Shown: positions 25,410 through 35,414 of the stretch, in pieces
Layout: each line of letters opens with the position of its first letter
Numbering within the stretch: position 1 is the first letter of the stretch
Source: Roseobacter fucihabitans
GTDB lineage: Bacteria > Pseudomonadota > Alphaproteobacteria > Rhodobacterales > Rhodobacteraceae
Assembly (NCBI RefSeq): GCF_014337925.2
Contig: NZ_CP143423.1
Location: 154,501-218,500, forward strand
Length of the DNA stretch: 64,000 nt
Direction of reading: 5' to 3'
Notes under the pieces: generated by a model
The model's input: the letters and a program-made list of their open reading frames with translations, nothing else
Databases searched by the model: none
What the model was told of the DNA's origin: nothing
Position numbers and translations under genes: made by a program

Positions 25410-26103
25410 GCGGTTTCCTCCGTCAGCGAACAGGTTCACGCTTTTGGCAATATCACGCGCCATGCCCCTTGGAACAGACAGAAATTTAACCGGCGTTTCT
25501 GCATGGGCGGTCATCGGCGCAGCCGCATCCAAATGGCGATCGTTTGGAAAAGCGGCATCTCGATTTCGGGTTCCTTCACACGCAATGTCGTTTCGGATCG
25601 GTGGCAGCGGGTCCCGAAACGCGGCCATTGTGATTTGTCTATCGGCGGGGCGACCAGGCATAGCAGGATGTTCATCGCCAAATGCACAATCGATTTCCAA
25701 AAACGTGCTGCAGACCTGTCGGAAATAAAATCTGCCAGCGCCTCAATGTCTGCGCTATCCATGTGGATGATCATACGGTCCGCCCGGGGGGATGTGAGCA
25801 ACCCATACAGCCGTATTCTGAGTTCCTTTTTCGACAAGATTTGTGGGCCCCTGCGCAATGGCAGGCGAAATCGCGGTAATCTGATCCTTGTGCTGATGCA
25901 GAAATGCGGAATCGATGTGGCGCGCGCGGACGGCCAGTCTCAATAATATCCCGCGTTCCAATGAAAGTGAGGTGCACGCTCCCAAGCGCGCACATCCTGC
26001 CGCGGACTGCTTCGATGATCTGCCGATACTGCTGATGCATGAGCCGTTTGGTAAGGTCGATCTGGCCGAGGTCCATGCCAAACGGGGCGATTGATCTATT
26101 GCC
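25410..26103. other. 694-base stretch without a supportable gene
   Basis: Several overlapping open frames exist on both strands, but none has a familiar motif, a good start signal, or a composition that stands out. The - strand pieces (for example FISDRSAARFWKSIVHLAMN near 25700) may belong to a decayed gene, but I cannot name one. Confidence 0.4.
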
Positions 26104-26955
26104 TTAGCTGCCCGCGAAAGGTCCCAGCACGCTGGTGCGATGATCGACCTGAAAGATATGGTTATACAGTTGCGCGACCCATTGCTTGCCCTCCATGGTT
26201 TGCTCCAGATACCCCAGAGCGGGCCCGATCAGGGGCTGAACCTGAGACCAGAAGAAATCCGGAAATTTTTCCATCAGGTCCACAGCACTGACATATCCCA
26301 ACTGGTCGGCCATTCCGGTCTCCTGGAATTCCAGAAACAGCGCGCCGATCTTGCGGTGATAGAAGGGATCCGCCATCTGGCCGATCAAATCCGCGGCGCG
26401 CACCAATGCGGGTTCGCTGGTGGTGGAGTGATAATAAGGGTCTTCGGGCACCGGAAAGCTCGTGTAATCAATGGCCGCGGCGATCCGCTCCTCGTCGATG
26501 AAGCTGGACTCCGAAAAACGTCGGCGCGCATACATCATGCCGCGTTCGACGTGATAGGGGGCCAGAAAAGCATCGGATGCGCCGCGCGGGGGCGTGATCG
26601 TGTTGCCTTGGGCATCAATAACCACCGTGGCACCCGCGTCACCTTCACAGATATCGCGTAAGTAGCCGACATCATGCACAAGGAGTGCGACGATGTAATG
26701 CAGCCAGTCGCGCGGTTGAATGGCTTGTGTCACCAGCCGACCCCGCATGATTTGCTGACCCACGAGTGTCACCATGATCGTATGTTCCGCATTATGATAA
26801 AGCGCGTCCGAATTCGCGAGGCGCTCCAGAACCATCTTGGCACACCCGTTGATATAGGCGGCATATTCCGGATCACGGCCCGAAAAATACTGAAGAAACG
26901 TTTCCGCGAGATGGTCCCCAAAAGAGGAAGCCAGCGCGGCCGTCGGATTGAACAT
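26104..26955 (-). CDS. HD-domain metal-dependent phosphohydrolase-like protein
   Basis: A 283-residue protein with HD-superfamily metal ligands: YHNAEHTIMV (two His) and the HD pair in LLVHDVGYLRD, followed by a later YHVERGMMY His. Such proteins hydrolyse phosphate esters of nucleotides, or sense them. The order of motifs resembles 3',5'-cyclic nucleotide phosphodiesterase-like HD folds more than the dGTPase type, but the substrate cannot be read from the sequence. It is a single gene, divergent from smpB with a 146-base shared upstream region. Confidence 0.8.
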   Translation of the reverse strand: MFNPTAALASSFGDHLAETFLQYFSGRDPEYAAYINGCAKMVLERLANSDALYHNAEHTIMVTLVGQQIMRGRLVTQAIQPRDWLHYIVALLVHDVGYLRDICEGDAGATVVIDAQGNTITPPRGASDAFLAPYHVERGMMYARRRFSESSFIDEERIAAAIDYTSFPVPEDPYYHSTTSEPALVRAADLIGQMADPFYHRKIGALFLEFQETGMADQLGYVSAVDLMEKFPDFFWSQVQPLIGPALGYLEQTMEGKQWVAQLYNHIFQVDHRTSVLGPFAGS

Positions 26956-27101
26956 GGCAACCCCCAGTCAAATACCTGCAAACGTCATACACCAATTTGT
27001 GCCAAAGACCTATGCGCAGTCCTACTGATGCGGGGCATTATGCCTGTTCCTTCCCGTAAGCGGCCTTGCACCCTGTCCTGTCTCCGCCTACATCTGCGCG
27101 C

Positions 27102-27590
27102 ATGTCCCAAGTGAAATCCGCCTCCAAATCTGATCCCAATTACAAGGTCGTCGCTGAAAACCGGCGTGCACGCTTTGATTACGCGATCGAAGATGATGTT
27201 GAATGCGGGATCATCCTGGAGGGCTCCGAGGTGAAGTCATTGCGCGCCGGGGGTGCGAATATCGCCGAGAGCTATGCAACTGTGGAAGATGGTGAATTAT
27301 GGTTGGTGAACAGTTATATCGCGCCATATAAACAAGCCAAGACCTTCCAGCATGAAGAGCGCCGCCGCCGTAAATTGTTGATTTCGCGAAAGCAGCTGTC
27401 CAATTTCTGGAATGCCACACAGCGTAAGGGCATGACGCTGGTGCCGCTGGTGCTATATTTCAACCATCGCGGAATGGCAAAAATCAAGATCGGCGTGGCG
27501 AAGGGCAAGAAAATACACGACAAGCGCGAAACGGCAGCGAAGCGTGACTGGTCGCGTCAAAAATCCCGCCTGTTGAAAGACAACGGATAA
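27102..27590 (+). CDS. smpB: SsrA-binding protein SmpB
   Basis: A 162-residue SmpB. It binds tmRNA and delivers it to stalled ribosomes in trans-translation. Visible hallmarks are [37 protein letters not shown] and LISRKQL, and a basic C-terminal tail ([18 protein letters not shown]) that reaches the ribosomal A site. The ATG at 27102 gives the family-normal N-terminus. No tmRNA gene was seen nearby. A long inverted repeat follows the stop by six bases. Confidence 0.97.
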   Translation: MSQVKSASKSDPNYKVVAENRRARFDYAIEDDVECGIILEGSEVKSLRAGGANIAESYATVEDGELWLVNSYIAPYKQAKTFQHEERRRRKLLISRKQLSNFWNATQRKGMTLVPLVLYFNHRGMAKIKIGVAKGKKIHDKRETAAKRDWSRQKSRLLKDNG

Positions 27591-27596
27591 CGGCCG

Positions 27597-27670
27597 AGGT
27601 GGCCTAAAGCCCACCCTACGCGCAGAAATCCGGCCCTGTGGTGCGCCGTAAGGTGGGCTTTAGGCCACCT
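27597..27670. repeat. long inverted repeat (23-base arms), possible terminator or dispersed palindrome
   Basis: The left arm 27597-27619 (AGGTGGCCTAAAGCCCACC plus CTAC) and right arm 27648-27670 (its reverse complement) pair over 22 of 23 bases around a 28-base loop. It lies between smpB and the sulfurtransferase gene. There is no T-run, so a classical terminator is uncertain. Confidence 0.8.
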
Positions 27671-27747
27671 TGGGATTGTCAGCAGGCTTGATACCGTCGC
27701 TTGCTGGCGTTACCGAGATGCATAGACGCACTGCAAGGGAGAGGCTC

Positions 27748-28602
27748 ATGATCGATGATCCGAAAACACTGGTTTCGACCGCTTGGCTGGCCCAACATTT
27801 GAAAGACCCTGATCTACGGGTGCTTGATGCCTCCTGGTATTTGCCGGAAGCGGGACGAGACCCGAAGGAAGAATACGATGCCGGCCATATTCCGGGCGCG
27901 CGTTTCTTCGACATTGAAGATATCTGTGATAACCGGTCGGATTTGCCACATATGGCACCACCGGTCGAAAAATTCATGTCCCGCCTGCGCGCGTTGGGTG
28001 TGGGCGACGGCCATCAGGTGGTCATTTATGATGGTGCGGGTCTTCTTTCGGCAGCCCGCGTCTGGTGGTTGTTCCGTCTGATGGGGCAGGCAAACGTCGC
28101 GGTGCTGGATGGTGGTTTTCCCAAGTGGCAGTCCGAGGGTCATGCGGTGGAGGACATGCCCCCGATCATTCGTGACCGCCATATGACGGTCCGCATGCAA
28201 AACCAGTTGGTGCGCGACGTCACGCAAGTGTCCTCCGCCTCTAAGCTCGTTGACCATGTCATCGTGGACGCGCGCGCCGCGACCCGGTTTCGGGGCGATG
28301 CTCCGGAACCGCGTGAAGGTCTGCGAGCGGGCCATATTCCGGGATCACGCAATGTGCCCTACACCAGCCTTTTGAATGAGGATAAGACGATGAAAGATCC
28401 CGATGCCTGTCGTGCTGTCTTTGAGGCCGCCGGTGTCGATCTTTCGAAACCCATCATTACTTCATGTGGTTCCGGTGTTACGGCGGCCATTCTGGCGCTG
28501 GCACTGGAGCGCCTGGGTCATAATCAATGGTCCCTCTATGATGGATCCTGGGCCGAGTGGGGCATGTTCCCGACTGTCCCCGTCGCAACCGGAGACGCGT
28601 GA
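27748..28602 (+). CDS. sseA: 3-mercaptopyruvate sulfurtransferase
   Basis: A 284-residue two-domain rhodanese. The N-terminal domain has the rhodanese VLDASWYLP and EYDAGHIPGARFFDIE segments. The C-terminal domain carries the active-site loop CGSGVTA with Cys240; CGSG-type loops favour 3-mercaptopyruvate over thiosulfate. It transfers sulfur from mercaptopyruvate to thiol acceptors. AGGGAGAGG precedes the ATG at 27748. It overlaps the aminotransferase start (TGATG), suggesting joint expression; an aminotransferase could in principle supply mercaptopyruvate from cysteine, but this is inference. Confidence 0.92.
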   Translation: MIDDPKTLVSTAWLAQHLKDPDLRVLDASWYLPEAGRDPKEEYDAGHIPGARFFDIEDICDNRSDLPHMAPPVEKFMSRLRALGVGDGHQVVIYDGAGLLSAARVWWLFRLMGQANVAVLDGGFPKWQSEGHAVEDMPPIIRDRHMTVRMQNQLVRDVTQVSSASKLVDHVIVDARAATRFRGDAPEPREGLRAGHIPGSRNVPYTSLLNEDKTMKDPDACRAVFEAAGVDLSKPIITSCGSGVTAAILALALERLGHNQWSLYDGSWAEWGMFPTVPVATGDA

Positions 28603-29786
28603 TGTTCGAAACACTGCAAAGCCGCCCCGCTGACGGCATTCTTGCCTTGATGCAGATGTACAAGGATGATCCACGCCAGACAAAAATTGATCTGGGTGTT
28701 GGTGTCTACAAGGACGCGACGGGTCTGACGCCGATCATGCGCGCCGTAAAAGCGGCGGAAAAACAACTTTGGGAGCAGCAGGACAGCAAGGTCTACACCG
28801 GGCTTGCCGGTGATCCCGCCTTTGCAGATGCGATGATTGATCTGGTGCTGGCGGATGCCGTTGCGCGCGACACGGTCGCGGCGGTCGCGACACCGGGCGG
28901 TACGGGGGCTGTGCGGCAGGCGTTTGAACTCATTCAAATGGCACGGCCTGAGGCACGGGTGTTCGTGTCCGACCCCACCTGGCCAAACCACATTTCGATC
29001 CTGAACTATCTGGGCGTTGAAATTGTCCGCTACCGCTATTTCGATAAAGACAGTTGCGGCGTCGATTTCGACGGGATGATCGAGGACATCAAAACGGCGC
29101 GGGCGGGCGATGTCGTCCTGCTGCATGGCTGTTGTCACAATCCGACCGGGGCAAACCTGAACCTGACGGAATGGCGGGCGGTCGTGGAGGTCTTGAATGA
29201 CACTGGCGCGGTGCCGATGGTCGATATCGCCTATCAGGGGTTTGGTGATGGGCTGGAGGAGGATGCCGCGGCGACGCGGTTGGTGGCATCTTCGGTTCCG
29301 GAATGTTTGATCGCGGCAAGCTGCTCCAAGAACTTCGGCATCTACCGCGAACGTACGGGCTTGCTGATGGCCATCAGCCAAAATGTCCAAGCGCGCAAGC
29401 TGCATCAGGACACACTGGCGTTTCTGAACCGGCAGAACTTCTCCTTTCCACCGGATCATGGGGCGCGGCTGGTGACGATGATCCTGAATGACGCGGCGCT
29501 GCGGGCGGATTGGCAGGCAGAACTCGAAGAGGTACGCAACAATATGCTGGGCCTGCGCAGCCAATTGGCCGCCGAATTGCAGCGCTTGTCGGGGTCGGAT
29601 CGCTTTGGCTTCATTGCCCAACACCGGGGCATGTTTTCGCGTTTGGGGGCGACACCCGAGAAAGTCGAAGAAATGCGTCAGAAAAACGGAATTTACATGG
29701 TTTCGGACAGCCGGATGAACATTGCGGGTCTGAACGAACATACTGTGCCGATATTGGCAAAGGCGATTGTTGATGCGGGTGTCTAG
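28602..29786 (+). CDS. aromatic amino acid aminotransferase (class I, TyrB-like)
   Basis: A 394-residue class I PLP aminotransferase. The PLP lysine is in SCSKNFGIYRERTG; other signatures are LGVGVYKD at the start, CCHNPTGANL, and the substrate-carboxylate Arg in SRMNIAG. The TyrB/AspC pattern points to aromatic amino acids or aspartate with 2-oxoglutarate. The ATG at 28602 overlaps the sulfurtransferase stop. A hairpin terminator follows. Confidence 0.9.
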   Translation: MFETLQSRPADGILALMQMYKDDPRQTKIDLGVGVYKDATGLTPIMRAVKAAEKQLWEQQDSKVYTGLAGDPAFADAMIDLVLADAVARDTVAAVATPGGTGAVRQAFELIQMARPEARVFVSDPTWPNHISILNYLGVEIVRYRYFDKDSCGVDFDGMIEDIKTARAGDVVLLHGCCHNPTGANLNLTEWRAVVEVLNDTGAVPMVDIAYQGFGDGLEEDAAATRLVASSVPECLIAASCSKNFGIYRERTGLLMAISQNVQARKLHQDTLAFLNRQNFSFPPDHGARLVTMILNDAALRADWQAELEEVRNNMLGLRSQLAAELQRLSGSDRFGFIAQHRGMFSRLGATPEKVEEMRQKNGIYMVSDSRMNIAGLNEHTVPILAKAIVDAGV

Positions 29787-29828
29787 ACCTGTCGGTTTCT
29801 AATGATCCGGGCGTCACCGTCCGAAACA

Positions 29829-29857
29829 AAAAACCCGGGCGTCAGGGCCCGGGTTTT
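29829..29857. terminator. bidirectional hairpin terminator
   Basis: AAAAAACCCGGGC, a short loop, and GCCCGGGTTTTCTTT form a GC stem with flanking A and T runs. It separates the convergent aminotransferase and amtB genes and can serve both. Confidence 0.85.
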
Positions 29858-29878
29858 CTTTGTTTTATCCAGAAGTGG

Positions 29879-31201
29879 TTACCCTTTGGAGAATTCCGGG
29901 TAAGCTTCCATGCCAAGCTCCGTGGTGTCGAGACCATTGATCTCGGCCTCTTCGCTGACGCGGATCCCCATCGTGGCTTTGAGGATATACCACAGGATCA
30001 ATGACGCCACGAAGGTGAAGATACCATAAGCCGCGATCCCAGTAAGCTGCGTGATAAAGCTGGCGTCACCGTAGAAGATAACGGCAATCGTGCCCCAGAT
30101 ACCGGCAAGCAGGTGGACGGGAATGGCACCGACAACGTCATCGATCTTGAACTTATCGAGCATCGGTACGGCCAGAACCACGATGATACCACCCACGGCA
30201 CCGATCCAAAGCGCACCAAAGAGCGTCGGGGCGAGAGGCTCAGCCGTGATGGAGACCAGGCCGGCCAAGGCACCATTGAGCACCATGGTCAGGTCGACCT
30301 TTTTGTAGGTGAGCTGTGTCATGATCAGCGCAGCGGAGGCCCCGGCAGCGGCAGCCATGTTGGTGTTGGCGAAGATGCGCGAGACGTCAGAGATGTCACC
30401 AACGGTGCCAGCCGCAAGCTGCGAGCCGCCGTTGAAACCGAACCAGCCGAGCCAGAGGATGAACGTCCCCAAGGTTGCCAGCGCAAGATTTGAGCCCGGA
30501 AAAGGGTTCACACGGCCATCTTTGCCGTATTTGCCGATGCGTGGACCAAGCACGATCGCGCCCGCAAGTGCCGCCCAACCCCCGACGGAGTGTACGACCG
30601 TGGAGCCAGCGAAGTCAGAGAAACCAGCCTCAGACAACCAGCCACCGCCCCACTGCCAGGAACCGGAAATCGGGTAGAAGACACCCGTCAGCACGACGAC
30701 AAAGATGAGAAACGGCCAGAGCTTGATACGTTCAGCCAAGGCACCCGACACAATCGAAGCGGTCGCGGCAACAAACACCAGCTGGAAGAAGAAATCCGAC
30801 CCCACAGAGGCATAATCAAGCGCTGCATCAGCAGCCGAAACGCCAACCGGATCCAGGATCGTTTGCGAGAAGAAGGGGCCGACCCAGCCGGAGATCGTCC
30901 ACCCATCGCCCGGATACATCAGATTGAACCCGATCAGCCAATACATGATGGCAGCAAAAGAAAAGAGCGCGATGTTCTTGGTCAGTTGCATTGCAACGTT
31001 CTTGGACCGCACAAGGCCCGCTTCGAGCATCGCAAAACCGGCGGCCATGAAAAACACCAGAAAGCCCGCGACCAGAAACAGCAGCGTTGTCATGATGTAG
31101 GGGCCGATTTCGTCGAAGGTCGGGGCGGCGTCCTGTGCCAGCGCCAGCGACGGCAGCGCGATGAGCGCAGCGGCGGCAGCGAGTGTCTTAAAATGTGTCA
31201 T
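29879..31201 (-). CDS. amtB: ammonium transporter
   Basis: A 440-residue Amt-family channel for NH3/NH4+ in the inner membrane. It has a cleavable signal peptide (LAAAAALIALPSLALAQ), then about eleven membrane helices with family motifs MLEAGLVRSKNV, FFFQLVFVAATASIVSGA, and DFAGSTVVHSVGGWAALAGA. The C-terminal tail (NGLDTTELGMEAYPEF) contains the conserved DxxxHGE-type region in diverged form. It lies 30 bases downstream of glnK, the usual glnK-amtB pair, in which GlnK plugs the channel when nitrogen is plentiful. Confidence 0.96.
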   Translation of the reverse strand: MTHFKTLAAAAALIALPSLALAQDAAPTFDEIGPYIMTTLLFLVAGFLVFFMAAGFAMLEAGLVRSKNVAMQLTKNIALFSFAAIMYWLIGFNLMYPGDGWTISGWVGPFFSQTILDPVGVSAADAALDYASVGSDFFFQLVFVAATASIVSGALAERIKLWPFLIFVVVLTGVFYPISGSWQWGGGWLSEAGFSDFAGSTVVHSVGGWAALAGAIVLGPRIGKYGKDGRVNPFPGSNLALATLGTFILWLGWFGFNGGSQLAAGTVGDISDVSRIFANTNMAAAAGASAALIMTQLTYKKVDLTMVLNGALAGLVSITAEPLAPTLFGALWIGAVGGIIVVLAVPMLDKFKIDDVVGAIPVHLLAGIWGTIAVIFYGDASFITQLTGIAAYGIFTFVASLILWYILKATMGIRVSEEAEINGLDTTELGMEAYPEFSKG

Positions 31202-31231
31202 AGTGATTATCCCTTTTGGTGAAGTGCCGCT

Positions 31232-31669
<438 letters not shown>

Positions 31670-31825
31670 CTATTCCATAGGGGTGTGTCTAAAATTTAAT
31701 CAAAAAGCGCAAAGCGGCTAAATTTTAATCGCATAATTGATCCGCTTTCAGGTTAAGACAGCCTCAACAATCATCGCCAAGCAGGCTACACTGTAAAAAA
31801 ATAACACGGGCCGGGCAGGTTCACT

Positions 31826-34024
31826 ATGAGCGACAAACGCAAAGGCAAGCGGCCCCTGGTCGCGGATAAACGCTATGCTGCGCAGCCTAAGAAGCCGCGT
31901 AAAGCGACGGTAAAGCCGAAATCCAAACCGCGCAGGACCGCGCGCCGGAAGACCCCCGCGAAACGGCGTGGCGGGCTGATCGGGCTGTTTCAAAGGCTCC
32001 TGCGGTGGGTTCTGCGCTTGATTTGGCGCATTACCTGGCGGATTGGGGCCGTAGTCTGCCTGCTGCTCTCTTTGGCTGTTGGCTATTATTATACCACGCT
32101 GCCAGAGGTGACCGAATTGCTCGACGGTCGTGCGCGCGGCTCTGTCACGCTTCTGGATGATAGGGGTCAGGTTTTTGCCTGGCGCGGCGACCAGTTCGGC
32201 GGCGTTGTTACAGCAGATACTGTCTCGCCGCACCTGCGCAACGCAATTGTGGCCACGGAAGACAAACGTTTCTACCGGCATTTCGGTATCAGCCCGCGTG
32301 GTATTGCAAGCGCCGTGCGCATCAACCTCAGCGAGGGGCGCGGGCCGTTGTCGGGCCACGGCGGCTCCACGATCACGCAGCAAGTGGCAAAGCTGCTCTG
32401 CCTGGGTGTGCCCTATGATCCCGCCGTTCAGAGTGAGGCGGAATATGAGGCGGAATGTCGGCGCGGCACAATCAAGCGTAAGGCCTCGGAGGCGATTTAT
32501 GCGCTGGCTATGGAAGCGAAATACTCCAAGAATGACATCCTGACGATCTATATGAACCGCGCCTTTCTGGGGGCAGGTGCGCGCGGGTTCGAGGCGGCAA
32601 GCCAGAGGTATTTCGGTAAATCCGCGGCCAATGTCACCCCGGCTGAATCTGCGATGCTCGCCGGTCTGTTGGTCGCGCCCACGCGGTTCGCACCGACAAA
32701 TGATCTCACGCGCTCGCAAAGACGCGCGGCGACAATTGTGCGGTTGATGAACGAACAGGGCTATTTGTCAGAGGCTGAGGCGCGCAGTGCACGAAATAAT
32801 CCGGCAGAACTTTCCGCAGCCGCCGAAGCGCGCGCGGGGGGGTATTTCGCCGATTGGGTCATGTCATCGGGGCCGGAGTTTTTTACCCGCAAGACCACCG
32901 AGGATGTGATCATCAGAACAACGCTGGATCAGCGCATGCAGCGTGCCGCGGACGACGCCATGAAATGGGTGTTCGAAAACAAGATCCGGGCAGGCAGCAA
33001 GGCCCAGGCGGCGATCGTCGTGATGTCCGCGGATGGGGCTGTGCGCGCCATGGTCGGTGGGCGCAAAACCAGGGTTTCAGGCGCCTTTAACCGCGCGGTA
33101 CAGGCTAAACGCCAAACCGGTTCGGCGTTCAAACCTTTTGTGTACGCCGCAGCATTGGACCTTGGCTACTCGCCCAACGACACGGTTATGGACGAACCGC
33201 TGACCATCAATATTCCCGGTTCCGGTCCCTGGACGCCGCGAAATTATACAAACAGATTTTACGGCTCGGTTTCCTTGACCCGGGCGTTAAAAGACAGCCT
33301 CAACATACCCGCGGTCAAGGTCTCCGAATTCGTCGGGCGCGATTTGGTGCGCCAGGTTGCCAGCGATTTTGGGTTGCAAAGCGATCTGGCCGCAGGTCCC
33401 GCGCTGGCGCTGGGTGCATCAGAGAGCACGCTGATTGAAATGACCGGTGCCTATGCAGGTATTCTGAACGGCGGCTCATCTGTTACGCCTTACGGTCTCG
33501 TGGAATTGCGCCTGTTGGGCGATGATGCGCCTGTGATGGGAACGGGTGGTGGGATCGGCGAGCGCGTCATTCAGGAAAGTGCCGCGCAGCAGTTGGTCTA
33601 TATGATGGAAAAAGTGGTGTCCGACGGGACCGGGCAGCGCGCGCAGTTCGGCGGGCGCGCGCTCGCGGGTAAAACCGGCACGACACAAGCCGCGCGCGAT
33701 GCCTGGTTTGTTGGATTTTCGGCTGATTATGTCGCCGGTGTCTGGATGGGATATGACGACAATACCCCTCTTACCGGTGTGACCGGGGCCGGGTTGCCGG
33801 CAGAAATTTGGCGTGAAACCATGGTGCGCGTACATGAAGGGGTCCCCATCAAGCCGCTGCCGATGATGACGCCCTCGCAAGCGGGAGAAGCGCGCGAACC
33901 GTCACCGGGCCAGCAAGGAAGCAGTACCGGCCCGGTCGGAATTCTCGAAGGGTTGCTACGTGACATCTTGGGCGGTGGCAGCGGGCGTCAGCCTGAACCG
34001 AATGTCAGCGGGTCGGACCGTTGA
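31826..34024 (+). CDS. class A penicillin-binding protein, PBP1a-family
   Basis: A 732-residue bifunctional peptidoglycan synthase. A highly basic cytoplasmic tail of about 60 residues precedes a membrane helix near 73-90. The transglycosylase (GT51) motif ATEDKRFYRHFG is at about 142-153, with GGSTITQQVAK following. The transpeptidase domain has the active-site SAFK near 433, and KTGTTQAARDAWFVG near 616. It makes glycan strands and cross-links them in the periplasm. A proline/glycine-rich tail ends the protein. Confidence 0.93.
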   Translation: MSDKRKGKRPLVADKRYAAQPKKPRKATVKPKSKPRRTARRKTPAKRRGGLIGLFQRLLRWVLRLIWRITWRIGAVVCLLLSLAVGYYYTTLPEVTELLDGRARGSVTLLDDRGQVFAWRGDQFGGVVTADTVSPHLRNAIVATEDKRFYRHFGISPRGIASAVRINLSEGRGPLSGHGGSTITQQVAKLLCLGVPYDPAVQSEAEYEAECRRGTIKRKASEAIYALAMEAKYSKNDILTIYMNRAFLGAGARGFEAASQRYFGKSAANVTPAESAMLAGLLVAPTRFAPTNDLTRSQRRAATIVRLMNEQGYLSEAEARSARNNPAELSAAAEARAGGYFADWVMSSGPEFFTRKTTEDVIIRTTLDQRMQRAADDAMKWVFENKIRAGSKAQAAIVVMSADGAVRAMVGGRKTRVSGAFNRAVQAKRQTGSAFKPFVYAAALDLGYSPNDTVMDEPLTINIPGSGPWTPRNYTNRFYGSVSLTRALKDSLNIPAVKVSEFVGRDLVRQVASDFGLQSDLAAGPALALGASESTLIEMTGAYAGILNGGSSVTPYGLVELRLLGDDAPVMGTGGGIGERVIQESAAQQLVYMMEKVVSDGTGQRAQFGGRALAGKTGTTQAARDAWFVGFSADYVAGVWMGYDDNTPLTGVTGAGLPAEIWRETMVRVHEGVPIKPLPMMTPSQAGEAREPSPGQQGSSTGPVGILEGLLRDILGGGSGRQPEPNVSGSDR

Positions 34025-34045
34025 TTGTGGCGCGCGTGCGACGCC

Positions 34046-34645
34046 CTAGCTGGTTTTTTTCAGATCGGCGATCAGCGTATTGAGATCGCCACCGCGGCTG
34101 TCCAGCATCGACCCGATTTCATTCCGTTCGGTCAAAAGAAGGTTCACACCTTCAATGAAGATGTTAAAAAACTTCTCCTGACCCGATTTGTCAGAAATGT
34201 GAAATGACACATCAAAAGGACCATCCCCGCGCAAATAGGCCAGCGTTTTGATTTCATAGCCTGCTTTGATCTGCCGGGCTGACTGAACCTCGATCCGGCC
34301 CCCCACGAAATCACGGAACTGCTTGCCATATTTGCGCGCGATATAGCCGGTGAACGCATCGTTGAACGCCCGTTTCTGGGACGCGGATGCCGAACGGCCA
34401 TCCGCCCCCAACGCATATTGCGCCATGATATTGACATCAGCGTAGCGCACAAAGAGCTTTTCGAATTCACGCAAGATCTTTGCATCTGATTGGCCCGATT
34501 CGATGACGCGTTCAACGTCAGCGACCACCTGGTCGACCAGTTTACGGGCACCGGCTTCGGTCAATGCGCGCGCCGGTTGCGCGGCGAAAATGGCAAATGC
34601 GGCGGCAGTGAGTGAAAAACGCCTGCGGGTCAGATTATTCGGCAT
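34046..34645 (-). CDS. mlaC: periplasmic phospholipid-binding protein MlaC (Ttg2D family)
   Basis: A 199-residue MlaC/Ttg2D protein. It has an N-terminal twin-arginine-like signal (LTRRRFSLTAAAFAIFAAQPARA), then the family segments DVERVIES, FVRYADVNIMAQYALG and YIARKYGKQFRDFVGG. MlaC shuttles phospholipids between the outer-membrane MlaA complex and the inner-membrane MlaFEDB transporter. The ATG at 34645 overlaps the end of mlaA by 11 bases, so the pair is coupled. Confidence 0.9.
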   Translation of the reverse strand: MPNNLTRRRFSLTAAAFAIFAAQPARALTEAGARKLVDQVVADVERVIESGQSDAKILREFEKLFVRYADVNIMAQYALGADGRSASASQKRAFNDAFTGYIARKYGKQFRDFVGGRIEVQSARQIKAGYEIKTLAYLRGDGPFDVSFHISDKSGQEKFFNIFIEGVNLLLTERNEIGSMLDSRGGDLNTLIADLKKTS

Positions 34646-35414
34646 AGGGATCCTCATAGGGGTCTGCTGCGAAAGGGTCGATGTCCTCGCCAGCGTCCTG
34701 ACCCAATTCAAAACGACGGTTCTGGAGGTAAATCAGGCGAGATTGGGAGTAGCTATCTGCGCTACCATAGAGCACGGAATCAAAGCTGTCGCTGAAACGT
34801 TCGCGATCGTTCAGCGCCGCGAAGCCCTTGGAAGTCGGCGGTATGATCCGCGCATCCCCATCGATTGTGTTGTAGGTCAATGGATTCGTAAAGAAATCAA
34901 CGACAAGACCGGCGGTCGCACGCTGTGTGGACGGGCCCAGGAACGGCAATTCGATATAGGCCCCTTCACCGACGCCCCAAACGGCCAGTGTTTCGCCGAA
35001 ATTCGTGTCGTGGGCGGGAATATTCAACTCATCCGCGGCATCAAAGAAACCACCAAGCCCGATGGTGGTGTTCAGCACAAAGCGTAACGTCGCAAGGCCA
35101 GTCCCGCGCAAATCCCCCTGTAGCAGGCTGTTGACCGCCACGCCGGGCATGTCCAGGTTTTCAGAAAAATTGTTGATCGTATTGCGCATTTCTACAGGCA
35201 CAACGCCGTATCCTTGCGAGACGGGCCGGAACACATTCTTGTCGAACCCTTTGTTGAACGCATGGACCTTGCGGTTCTGCGGTTCATAGGGGTCGTTGAT
35301 CCCGTCCGAGCGCGAAGCGACGTCCTGGGAGGTGGCACATGCGCTCAACGAAAGCGCCGCGGCCAGAAACACGGCGGAACGTGTTTTCGCCTTGGATTTT
35401 TGGAAAAGAGACAC
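34635..35414 (-). CDS. mlaA: outer-membrane lipid asymmetry lipoprotein MlaA (VacJ)
   Basis: A VacJ/MlaA lipoprotein of about 259 residues. A signal sequence SAVFLAAALSLSAC with lipobox precedes the family start NDPYEPQNRKVHAFNKGFD. Other hallmarks are NNFSENLDMPGVAVNSLLQG, RFVLNTTIGLGGFFD and the FGETLAVWGVGEGAYIELP region. It removes misplaced phospholipids from the outer leaflet together with MlaC, encoded next. I chose a GTG at 35414 because it gives a normal-length signal peptide and has AGGA upstream; an ATG at 35459 in the same frame is possible. The acidic C-terminus (DPFAADPYEDPYAE) is unusual. Confidence 0.88.
   Translation of the reverse strand: MSLFQKSKAKTRSAVFLAAALSLSACATSQDVASRSDGINDPYEPQNRKVHAFNKGFDKNVFRPVSQGYGVVPVEMRNTINNFSENLDMPGVAVNSLLQGDLRGTGLATLRFVLNTTIGLGGFFDAADELNIPAHDTNFGETLAVWGVGEGAYIELPFLGPSTQRATAGLVVDFFTNPLTYNTIDGDARIIPPTSKGFAALNDRERFSDSFDSVLYGSADSYSQSRLIYLQNRRFELGQDAGEDIDPFAADPYEDPYAE

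Noticed and set aside
26956-27101. tmRNA gene next to smpB
   Set aside because: There is no tRNA-Ala-like acceptor or ANDN/AANDN-type tag frame in the flanking sequence.
28536-29741. 401-codon open frame on the - strand
   Set aside because: It is antisense to the aromatic aminotransferase gene, whose motifs are complete.
31748-32719. 323-codon open frame on the - strand
   Set aside because: It is antisense to the start of the class A PBP gene and has no recognisable domain.
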